Below are positions 23,111 to 30,612 of a DNA stretch of 35,716 bases, one piece after another (the first letter of the stretch is position 1; the number at the start of each line of letters is the position of its first letter). The translations under genes and the position numbers were made by a program. The notes under the pieces are model-generated. The model saw only the letters and a list, made by a program, of their open reading frames with translations. It had not been told where the DNA came from and did not search any database. The stretch lies in the NCBI GenBank assembly GCA_017535945.1, contig JAFXTJ010000038.1, forward strand, positions 1-35,716, in the 5' to 3' direction. This stretch comes from Lachnospiraceae bacterium (GTDB taxonomy: Bacteria > Bacillota > Clostridia > Lachnospirales > Lachnospiraceae).

Positions 23111-23844
23111 AAAAAGGTTCCAATCTGCTCCTTTTGATGATGGGCGTCTATCTCGTGATCGCCATCGTCATGCTGATCATCTTCGGCGGACCGCGCATCA
23201 CAAAGAAGACCGTGGAGGAACCCGCCGCGCTCTCCGGCATGATCGCCGGGGATGTATCCGATGGGAAGACGGCGGAACAGCCGGTTCAGGAGGAACAGCC
23301 GGCCGAACAGCCCGCGGAAGCCGCTCCGGCCGTGGTCATCAACGATACGGGCGCCGCGGAGGAGAAACCGGCGGAGGAACCCGCACCGGAAGCAGCGGAA
23401 GAGGACAATACCCCGCATTTCTACCTCTTCAAGGCAAATCATTCCAAGCTCGGTCTCAGGATCCGCAAAGAGCCCTCCCTCCAGGGGGAGGAGATCACCA
23501 AGATCCTGCCCGGCACCGAGGGAGTCGTGCTGGAGAGACTGGATGAATGGAGCAGGGTCGTGACGTCGGACGGCGTCTATACCGGCTATTGTTTCAACCA
23601 GTATCTGGCGCTGACGGAGATCACCGAGGAGGAGCACACGGCAGCGGTGGAGGCGGCGTACGCCAAGGCCGCGCAGGCGGCAGAGGAAGCAAAGACTGCG
23701 GAGGAAGCGGCTGCCGCGGAGGGGACCGGCGACGGCACGCAGGCGGCTCCCGCGGACGCTGCGGCAGCGCAGGCAGCCCCTGCGGGAGGGGATGCAGCGC
23801 AGACGACTCCTGCGGAACAGACGGGAGAGCAGAATGCAAATTGA
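23107..23844 (+). CDS. Single-pass membrane protein with extracytoplasmic SH3b domain
   Basis: A 245-aa protein. One N-terminal membrane helix (7-27, LLLLMMGVYLVIAIVMLIIF) follows a short KKGSN start. An E/P/A-rich linker (about 35-100) comes next, then a bacterial SH3 domain (about 104-170) with LGLRIRKEPSLQGEEITKI, DEWSRVVTSDGVYTGYCFN and YLAL. The tail (171-245) is Ala/Glu-rich and probably disordered. The layout predicts a protein anchored in the membrane with the SH3b in the cell wall, where such domains often bind peptidoglycan. Coupled to the HATPase gene by ATGA, it is a candidate envelope anchor for the CIS. Confidence 0.85.
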   Translation: MKKGSNLLLLMMGVYLVIAIVMLIIFGGPRITKKTVEEPAALSGMIAGDVSDGKTAEQPVQEEQPAEQPAEAAPAVVINDTGAAEEKPAEEPAPEAAEEDNTPHFYLFKANHSKLGLRIRKEPSLQGEEITKILPGTEGVVLERLDEWSRVVTSDGVYTGYCFNQYLALTEITEEEHTAAVEAAYAKAAQAAEEAKTAEEAAAAEGTGDGTQAAPADAAAAQAAPAGGDAAQTTPAEQTGEQNAN

Positions 23845-24040
23845 TGACCGCCTGGCCAAAATGAACCGGGAGAAAAACCGGAAGAAGCCCCCGCCGGATG
23901 AGGAAGACACGCTCACCTATGCCGAGCGCACGAGACAGGCGGATCTGAATAAGAGCAAGGGGGCGTTCGAGACAAAGACCTGGGAGGGGATCAACACCAG
24001 GGAGAACGTGTTTGACCGGACAGCGGTGTTCAGACCGTAG
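23834..24040 (+). CDS. Small highly charged hypothetical protein
   Basis: A 68-aa protein starting at ATG 23834 (MQIDDRLAKMNREKNRKKPP), with GGAG upstream and an 11-bp overlap with the SH3b gene. It contains YAERTRQADLNKSKGAFETK and ends NVFDRTAVFRP. An upstream in-frame ATG at 23792 lies deeper in the SH3b gene and has no ribosome site. It is hydrophilic with no membrane segment or known motif, and probably partly disordered. Coupling suggests it works with the membrane module. Confidence 0.65.
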   Translation: MQIDDRLAKMNREKNRKKPPPDEEDTLTYAERTRQADLNKSKGAFETKTWEGINTRENVFDRTAVFRP

Positions 24041-24104
24041 CGGTGGCGGCGGTACAGGCAGTTAAAAGCGGACTTGTTACAGGAAGGGGATCCGGCAGGT
24101 CGAT

Positions 24105-26519
24105 ATGGCAGCCAAAAAGACGAAAACAGAAGAACCGGATGTGAACTTGACAGCGCAGACCGCCGTGCCGGAGACGGCCGGGGCGGCTGAGGGAGCCGAG
24201 CCTTACGAGAGCTACGGCGACTACATGGATCACATCTTCCACGCCGTCAATGTGGCGATGGATCAGTACCTCTCCGAGATGAAGCTCGTCTACGCGGCGG
24301 GCAACGGCGGTTTCAAGAATGTGCTCTATCCCGATCTGGAGGTGGCCGGAGATCTGTGCCGGGAGAAATTAAACCGCTATGATCTCAAGGAGAAAGCCGC
24401 CAAAGAGAGCGCGCAGGCGGAGGACGGCGACGCCGCGGACGCCGCGGATGACAGCGGGATCGATGATGAACTCCTCGCACTGCTCGGCGAATTCGGCGCC
24501 GGCGATGAGGAGGAGAGCACATCCGGCTCCGGCGGGAGCGGATCGGGAGAGGATGCGTCCGCATCCGGCATGACCATCGCGGATGAGCTCGCACTGATCG
24601 ACGCGCGCGCCGCGGCCACGATCGCGGCCGGGATCGACCTGCCCTTCTACAATCTGACAAAACGTCTTGAATTTGAACCTTTCACCCTGTTCTGCTTCGC
24701 CTGCGGCATCCTCTCTTCCACGCAGACGGACTATGCCGGGGTCTTCCAGATCATCAACGAGAACGGCTCGCTCTCGGCGCCCACGATCGAATCGGCCGCC
24801 AAGCTCTACTTCAGCGACCGGTTCTCCATCACCAACGCCTACGGCGACATGTCCGCCTGTCTGGAACAGCTGCTCCCGATCCTGCCCCTTAACGTGATCG
24901 GCAGCATGCCGTTCTCCACGGTGGTATCTCCCGACAAGAGGATCATCGACTTCCTCTTCGGACGCAATCCGATGCGCCCAGACGAGAACTACGACCGGTT
25001 CTTCTCGATGCTCACCAACGACGACGAGCTCGATCCGATCCTCGCCAATGCGCCGGTTCTGGAGGCCATGGAGATCGCCTACGGCGAAGGGACGAGGATC
25101 TTCTACTACTACGGCGACGAGGGGAGCGGCCGCAAATTCTTCGTCCGCAAATTCTGCGAGAAGAATACGCTGCGCGCGATCACGATCAACTGCAAGAAGC
25201 TCTTCGAGTATGACTTCCAGTTCGTCAGCCGGGCGCTGTGGGCGGTCACCAGGGAGTGTATCCTGACCAGGGCCTGCTGCTGTCTGACCGATCTGCAGTA
25301 CCGCGACGAGGAGAAGGAGAAATTCTTCGGCTACATGGATCTCGCGTTCTCCAAGCTCACCGAGAAGAACATCACCGTGTTCGCGATGTCCAAGCTCAAC
25401 ATCTCGATGAAGGAGATCACCAAGGAGACCTTTGCGGAGTTCGAGCTGCCCACACCCAGCACCACCGAGCGTTTCGAGTGCTGGAAGTACTTCGCCGAGA
25501 AGTATTCCTTTGACGAGGATGTGGATCTGCTGGAGATGTCCACCAAATTCGTCTTCACGGCCGGCAAGATCAAGGACGCCCTCGTCGAGGCGCGCAACCT
25601 GTCCGTCATGGACAAGGAGGAGGTGATCTCCCGGAAGAACCTCTTCAAGGGCTGCAACCGGCAGATGTCCTCCGAACTGTCGCAGAAGGCGACGCGCGTG
25701 GATGCCAAGTTCGGCTTCGACGACATCGTCATGAACCCCAGCCAGCGTGAGACGATCACGCACGCGATCGAGCAGATGACCTACAAGAAGCAGGTCTACG
25801 AGGGCTGGAATTACACAAAGAAATATCCCTACGGCCGCGGCCTGACCGTCCTGCTCTTCGGTGCACCCGGTACCGGTAAATCCATGATGGCGCAGGTCAT
25901 CGCGCACGAGCTCAATCTGGAACTCTACCGTGTGGATATCTCCAAGGTCGTCGACAAGTACGTCGGTGAGACGGAGAAATCCCTCTCCATGATCTTCCGC
26001 GAAGCCAAGAAATGTAATGTCGTCCTCTTCTTCGACGAGTGTGACACGATCTTTGCAAAGCGCTCGGACGACGGCGGTTCCAACCAGGCTTCGGCCAACA
26101 ACAAGACGGCCCTCCTGCTGCAGGAGATGGAAGCTTACGACGGCGTCTGCGTGCTGGCCACGAACTACAAGCACAATATCGACCCGGCCTTCTTCCGCCG
26201 GATGAAGTACATCGTCGAATTCCAGTTCCCCAACGAGGATACCAGAGAGATGCTCTGGCGGACCACAATCCCCAAGACGACACCGCTCGACGAGGACGTG
26301 GACATCCGTTATCTCGCGGAGAAGTACGAATTCGCCGGCGGTAATATCAAGAACTGTATCCTGAACGCCGCGTTCCTCGCCGCAGCGGATCCCACCGCCA
26401 ACGGCAAGGTCTGCATGCGGCATTATCTCAATGCGATCAAGTACGAATACGTTAAAGTCGGCAAGGTGTTCACCAAGTCGGATTTCGAACCGTACGCCGA
26501 CCAGGTGGGGCTCGCCTGA
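24105..26519 (+). CDS. AAA+ ATPase, degenerate first and active second AAA module (Afp15-like)
   Basis: An 804-aa protein. The N-terminal helical region includes an acidic Gly/Ser linker (about 100-155). The first AAA-like module has a decayed Walker A, GDEGSGRK (337-344). The second module is complete: GAPGTGKS (586-593), the VDKYVGETEKSL loop, Walker B VVLFFDE (639-645), sensor ATNYKHNIDPAFFRRMKY and a C-terminal helical lid. CIS clusters carry an AAA+ ATPase of this type (Afp15/Pvc15) needed for assembly or cargo loading. The second module is of the classic AAA clade. The second such gene at 30609 is a paralogue. Confidence 0.9.
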   Translation: MAAKKTKTEEPDVNLTAQTAVPETAGAAEGAEPYESYGDYMDHIFHAVNVAMDQYLSEMKLVYAAGNGGFKNVLYPDLEVAGDLCREKLNRYDLKEKAAKESAQAEDGDAADAADDSGIDDELLALLGEFGAGDEEESTSGSGGSGSGEDASASGMTIADELALIDARAAATIAAGIDLPFYNLTKRLEFEPFTLFCFACGILSSTQTDYAGVFQIINENGSLSAPTIESAAKLYFSDRFSITNAYGDMSACLEQLLPILPLNVIGSMPFSTVVSPDKRIIDFLFGRNPMRPDENYDRFFSMLTNDDELDPILANAPVLEAMEIAYGEGTRIFYYYGDEGSGRKFFVRKFCEKNTLRAITINCKKLFEYDFQFVSRALWAVTRECILTRACCCLTDLQYRDEEKEKFFGYMDLAFSKLTEKNITVFAMSKLNISMKEITKETFAEFELPTPSTTERFECWKYFAEKYSFDEDVDLLEMSTKFVFTAGKIKDALVEARNLSVMDKEEVISRKNLFKGCNRQMSSELSQKATRVDAKFGFDDIVMNPSQRETITHAIEQMTYKKQVYEGWNYTKKYPYGRGLTVLLFGAPGTGKSMMAQVIAHELNLELYRVDISKVVDKYVGETEKSLSMIFREAKKCNVVLFFDECDTIFAKRSDDGGSNQASANNKTALLLQEMEAYDGVCVLATNYKHNIDPAFFRRMKYIVEFQFPNEDTREMLWRTTIPKTTPLDEDVDIRYLAEKYEFAGGNIKNCILNAAFLAAADPTANGKVCMRHYLNAIKYEYVKVGKVFTKSDFEPYADQVGLA

Positions 26520-26565
26520 GCCGGGGCACCGGAGCATTTCACGGAAAACGGGGGATGATGAGAAA

Positions 26566-27780
26566 ATGGATAAAGACAGACTGATCCTGGAATTCGCAGA
26601 TAAGGAGATGGGAGAGATCCTGATCACGAAGCCGACGACCGAGATCCTCTACCGCAACCGGGCGATCGGATTCACGGATGAGGAATGGGCGCGCTATGTC
26701 GCACGCGGGCTCAAAGACCTCGTGGTGGAAGAGGATACGGAGTGGGAGATCACGGACAAGGAGGCCGGGAGAAGGCTTCGCGTGCATTCCGACCGCTATG
26801 CGCAGGACGGGGAGGAATACATCCTGCATCATGTGTATGATGTCAGCGACGACTACAATCTGATCCGCGAGCTGTCTGCCTATTCCAAGGAGCGTCAGCA
26901 GATGGTGAACTTCCAGAACGAGATGCTCGCGCATATCAGTGGCTCGCTCACGGACTGTCTGCCGATCATCATGCGGTTCCTGGATGTGGAGGAATGCATC
27001 CTGTGCGTGGACCGCAAGAACTGCGTGGATTCCTATCAGACCGTGAAAGGCTCCGACGGGATCAGCTTCCGCAGGGAGGAGTATCGTGGGCAGTTTGATG
27101 CGCCCAGAGAGAGCCATGTGATCACCGATGACGACAAGGACTATCTGTGCTACATGAACGAGACCACGCGCAACGGCCAGCGCTTCGCACTCTATATGCC
27201 CGGAGACATCGACGACGAGTGGGACACCTTCCCCATGCACTTCAATGTGATCCGCCTGTTCGTCGAGAACATGCTCCTCGAGGAGGAGATCGTCTACGAG
27301 AGCGAGCATGACCATCTCACCAAGATCTACAACAAGGGCAAGTATCTCTCCATGCTGGAGGATTTCTTCCCGAAATGCGAACGCATCGCCGTCTTCAATA
27401 TGGACGTCAATTATCTGAAACGCCTCAACGATTCCATGGGGCACGAGGCGGGGGACAAGCTCCTCCAGAAGGCGGCCAGGAGCCTGATGGCCGTGGAGCG
27501 CGACAATGTGGCGGCATATCGTATGGGAGGCGACGAGTTCCTGCTCGTGGCCTGGGATGTCAGCATGCAGGAAGCGGAGGAACTCCTGCGCAAATGGCAT
27601 GAGGCGCTCGATACGCTCAACAAGGAGGACGACGGCATCGAATGTGTCATCGCCTGCGGCCTCTCCTACGGCGGTCCGGGACATGATCTCGAACAGGTGC
27701 TGAAGCTGGCCGATGAGCGCATGTATGCGGACAAGGTGGCGATCAAGAGAAAACGCGGAGACGATCCGGACGCGCGGTAA
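26566..27780 (+). CDS. GGDEF diguanylate cyclase-like protein
   Basis: About 404 aa from ATG 26566 (MDKDRLILEFADKEMGEIL). Further upstream starts lie inside the preceding gene. The N-terminal ~235 residues are a possible sensor region without membrane segments, including EEYILHHVYDVSDDYNLIRE. The C-terminal GGDEF domain has HDHLTKIYNKGKYL, FNMDVNYLKRLNDSMGHEAG and RMGGDEF (GGDEF 321-325). It therefore looks catalytically active for cyclic di-GMP synthesis. The usual RxxD inhibitory site is not intact (R at -9, but V at -6). Placement between CIS ATPase and cargo-like genes suggests signalling control of the particle, or cluster co-regulation. Confidence 0.88.
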   Translation: MDKDRLILEFADKEMGEILITKPTTEILYRNRAIGFTDEEWARYVARGLKDLVVEEDTEWEITDKEAGRRLRVHSDRYAQDGEEYILHHVYDVSDDYNLIRELSAYSKERQQMVNFQNEMLAHISGSLTDCLPIIMRFLDVEECILCVDRKNCVDSYQTVKGSDGISFRREEYRGQFDAPRESHVITDDDKDYLCYMNETTRNGQRFALYMPGDIDDEWDTFPMHFNVIRLFVENMLLEEEIVYESEHDHLTKIYNKGKYLSMLEDFFPKCERIAVFNMDVNYLKRLNDSMGHEAGDKLLQKAARSLMAVERDNVAAYRMGGDEFLLVAWDVSMQEAEELLRKWHEALDTLNKEDDGIECVIACGLSYGGPGHDLEQVLKLADERMYADKVAIKRKRGDDPDAR

Positions 27781-27808
27781 AGCGGCGGTCCGTACAGACA
27801 GCAGAACA

Positions 27809-27845
27809 GGGCGAAGATGCGCCCGGGGAGCGGCAATGCTCCCGG
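27809..27845 (+). promoter_or_regulatory. Two overlapping, mutually exclusive hairpins before the 620-aa gene
   Basis: GGGCG (27809-27813) can pair with CGCCC (27820-27824). CCGGGGAGC (27823-27831) can pair with GCTCCCGG (27838-27845) with one bulged base. The stems share 27823-27824, so they compete. They lie between the GGDEF stop and the ribosome site AAAGGGGGAA at 27846. The second would shield the approach to the ribosome site. No U-run is present. The pairing is seen; a regulatory role is speculative. Confidence 0.4.
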
Positions 27846-27857
27846 AAAGGGGGAACC

Positions 27858-29720
27858 ATGGGCAACCAACCGGCTGATGGCCAGGCACTCGAAACACGGA
27901 TGCGGCAGCAGGTGCACAGGAACGAGAGACTCTACTCCGGCGATACGGTCCCCGGACAGCTCAATGTCGATGAACTGATCGTCAAGACCAGCTTCACGAC
28001 CGACGGCGGTGCGTACATCGACGGGCAGATGCAGCAGCACCGTCAGGCCCGCGGCGTCGGTCCGCTCAGGACGCAGACGCAGGTACTCGCACAGCAGGAG
28101 ATCGACAGGATGCAGCCGACGATGACATCGCTGGGCCTTTTCAGACGCCGTTATACGCCTGCGACCGCGACGATCAATGACTACCGGATGCAGCAGCTGG
28201 AGGGCGAAGTCTCGACGGAAGCCATGCAGCATGCGACGCAGAGAAAGAGCGAACTCGCACCGCTCTCCCGCAGGGAGCGCAAAGCGCGCAAGGAGGAGCT
28301 GGAGGCGCCCGAGAAGCAGGCATTTACGCTCGCCAAGGCCAATGTGACCTCGGATTTCGTGGACAAGACAGTCGTCACGAGCGCCTGGGCCAAGGAGCAT
28401 GTGCTCGACAAAAAGGTCAAGATCCACAAGGAGGACGGCAGTTCACCCGAGCTGACGCAGGAGGCGCTTCTCAAGGAAGTGCTCCGCAGCGGCGACTGCT
28501 CCAATCTGGAAGTGCTTGATCCCGTATTGCGCAATCTCGCCGCCTGCAAATACATGGAGGGGATCAGCATCAGTACGGTTCCCGCCACGCCGGCGGATGC
28601 GGTGAACGCGCTGTTCAAAAAGGACGGCGTCTCCGCCCTCATGAACCCGCTCTTCCGCATCGGCCTCTCGATCCTGGCCAAAGGCGGAACACTCTCCGGC
28701 GGTGTCCTCGCCGGCAAATCGATGGATTTCTACGCGGAGATGGAGGATCTGTGCAACCAGCGCATCATGAGCGCCACGATGTACTCTGCCCCCACGGCGG
28801 ACCAGTCAACGGATGCCGTTCAGAGGAATCATGAATCTCAGGTCTTCATGGCCAAGAATCTCCTCATGTGCCATCTCGGCAAACTGCAGCAGATCGATAC
28901 GGCACCCAATGTGCTGACCGGCGACAAGATCGTGCGGGAGCGGGACTGGTCCCACGGCATGGCGACCGCCTTTGCCCACTGTTCCCGTATCGCCGTGTCG
29001 CTCCCCTCCGTCACCGGCGGTGATTCGGATATGGTCAAGGGTCTCATGGGGAGAAAAGAGGGACAGCGCGGCGGATTCACAAGGCGTCCGATGGCCACCC
29101 ATTCCCTGACGCGCAAGAGCAAGACGAAAGCCGGTTCCAAACTCGTGGAGATCAAGGCAAAGCCCACGAGCATGATCGGGCAGTACGGCATGAACGTGGC
29201 CGTGGGCGGGCTTGGCAACGAGGGCGTGCCCGGCGAACAGGGACAAAAGCGCCGGATCAAGAATGACGGCAGCGGCGGACATATCTACATGCATATGGAA
29301 GAGGGCGACAGCGGCACCTACACCGGCTATCTCGTGGGCTTCGAGAGCGATGCGCCCGGGGTCTACAATCAGACTGGACATAAGCACGGCGCGGGCAATC
29401 CGGAGTTCATGTCGAGCTTCGGGGGCCTCAGGACGGACGAGATCGGCGACAAATACGGCGGCCGTGTGGCGGACTGCTCCGGCTTCAACGGTGATGCGTT
29501 CGAACAGATGCTCACCGATTTCGATCACCGTTTCCGCGCTCTCCAGATAGAGGCCTATACGAACACCGGTAAGCAGGGGCAGGCCAAGATGGCAGAGCTC
29601 ATGCAGGTCTGCGATCTCTTAAGCGGTGCGCAGATGACGGACGAGCAGCTGTGCTTTGTGCTCGGGGTCAATGACCTGACGCATCTCGGCGGCCGTTTCG
29701 CGGCTCCGGCACAGCACTGA
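27858..29720 (+). CDS. 620-aa hypothetical protein, possible cargo or cargo-handling protein
   Basis: ATG 27858 follows a G-rich ribosome site. No membrane helix or signal peptide is visible. The N-terminal ~110 residues look disordered and Gln/Arg-rich (RMRQQVHRNERLYSGD, LRTQTQVLAQQEIDRMQP). A charged helical part follows (RRERKARKEELEAPEKQAF), then a helical domain (about 200-330). The C-terminal domain is more beta-rich: GGHIYMHMEEGDSGTYTGYL (from about 473), YNQTGHKHGAGNPEFMSSFG and a final helical stretch. I recognise no family and no catalytic motif. The disordered start plus a folded C-terminal domain resembles CIS cargo architecture, but an accessory role is equally possible. Confidence 0.72.
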   Translation: MGNQPADGQALETRMRQQVHRNERLYSGDTVPGQLNVDELIVKTSFTTDGGAYIDGQMQQHRQARGVGPLRTQTQVLAQQEIDRMQPTMTSLGLFRRRYTPATATINDYRMQQLEGEVSTEAMQHATQRKSELAPLSRRERKARKEELEAPEKQAFTLAKANVTSDFVDKTVVTSAWAKEHVLDKKVKIHKEDGSSPELTQEALLKEVLRSGDCSNLEVLDPVLRNLAACKYMEGISISTVPATPADAVNALFKKDGVSALMNPLFRIGLSILAKGGTLSGGVLAGKSMDFYAEMEDLCNQRIMSATMYSAPTADQSTDAVQRNHESQVFMAKNLLMCHLGKLQQIDTAPNVLTGDKIVRERDWSHGMATAFAHCSRIAVSLPSVTGGDSDMVKGLMGRKEGQRGGFTRRPMATHSLTRKSKTKAGSKLVEIKAKPTSMIGQYGMNVAVGGLGNEGVPGEQGQKRRIKNDGSGGHIYMHMEEGDSGTYTGYLVGFESDAPGVYNQTGHKHGAGNPEFMSSFGGLRTDEIGDKYGGRVADCSGFNGDAFEQMLTDFDHRFRALQIEAYTNTGKQGQAKMAELMQVCDLLSGAQMTDEQLCFVLGVNDLTHLGGRFAAPAQH

Positions 29721-29760
29721 GTAACGGCGGCACGTTTCCCACGGATCGGAGGTAGATACT

Positions 29761-30612
29761 ATGTTGGAACTGATTCAGATCACACCGGACAATGCGATCG
29801 CTTTTACCCACCTGATCAAAGAGGATGTCTATCTGTATGTGGCGGATCCCGCCACCGTTTCGATCGGCATCACCGACGACAAGATGCCGGTGGCGGCCCT
29901 GCTCGTACGCGCGGCGGATGACGGATCGAGCGAGATCCTCTCGATCTGCGTCGATCACGAGTACCGCAGACAGGGGCTGGCGACCGAACTGCTCATCCGG
30001 GCGGCGGATTATCTCACACAGGATATGGAGGTCAACCGCATGAACTGCAGTTTTACCCTGCGGGACGGCGATGACAGCTTCCTGGGCTACCTGAAATATC
30101 TGGAATTTGAGATCAATGAGGTGCCCGGCGGCTGCTACGTGACGACCTTTGGCGAACTCAGACAGCTCAAGGAACTCTCCGGCCCGACCGGATCCTGCGT
30201 CCCTTTCTCCGAGCTCACGACGATCCAGAAGAAGCAGTTGAAGGACGGCGCCATGGATGTGAGCGACCTGCTGGAGAACGATTCCATCGAGCCCGATATG
30301 TCCGCTTTCCTGCTCGATGGCAATGTGATCCGCAGCTGCCTGATCTTCACAAAGGACGAGGAGGATCCGGATGCTTACACGATCGCCTGGAGCCGGAATA
30401 CCGGGAGCCCCGCGGATATGCTCTATCTGCTCAGGTACGCGCTGAAAGCGAGCACCGCGGCGGATGAGGTGAAACTCTATGTCCCCGTCCTCAACGAGCG
30501 TTCCGAGCGGCTCACGGTCGGGATCCTGGGAGATAAGGGCAGGAAGATCGAGACGAGTTACGAAGCGGCCTTGACACTTCTGACCGGAGACGAGGAGCAG
30601 CCCGTCGCATGA
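29761..30612 (+). CDS. GNAT-family N-acetyltransferase
   Basis: A 283-aa protein with a GGAGGTAG site before ATG 29761. Motif A is clear: ILSICVDHEYRRQGLATELL (59-78), with the R/Q-x-x-G-x-A acetyl-CoA loop, followed by a helix and MNCSFTLRDGDDSFLGYLKY. The C-terminal half looks like a second, less conserved GNAT-like lobe (about 150-280). The substrate is unknown. It overlaps the following AAA+ gene by ATGA, so the two are probably made together. That suggests acetylation of a CIS component or cargo, or protection of the producer; both are inference. Confidence 0.85.
   Translation: MLELIQITPDNAIAFTHLIKEDVYLYVADPATVSIGITDDKMPVAALLVRAADDGSSEILSICVDHEYRRQGLATELLIRAADYLTQDMEVNRMNCSFTLRDGDDSFLGYLKYLEFEINEVPGGCYVTTFGELRQLKELSGPTGSCVPFSELTTIQKKQLKDGAMDVSDLLENDSIEPDMSAFLLDGNVIRSCLIFTKDEEDPDAYTIAWSRNTGSPADMLYLLRYALKASTAADEVKLYVPVLNERSERLTVGILGDKGRKIETSYEAALTLLTGDEEQPVA

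Noticed and set aside
24369-26627. 752-aa minus-strand frame opposite the AAA+ gene
   Set aside because: The plus strand encodes a textbook AAA+ module in this interval; the minus frame has no motif or ribosome site.
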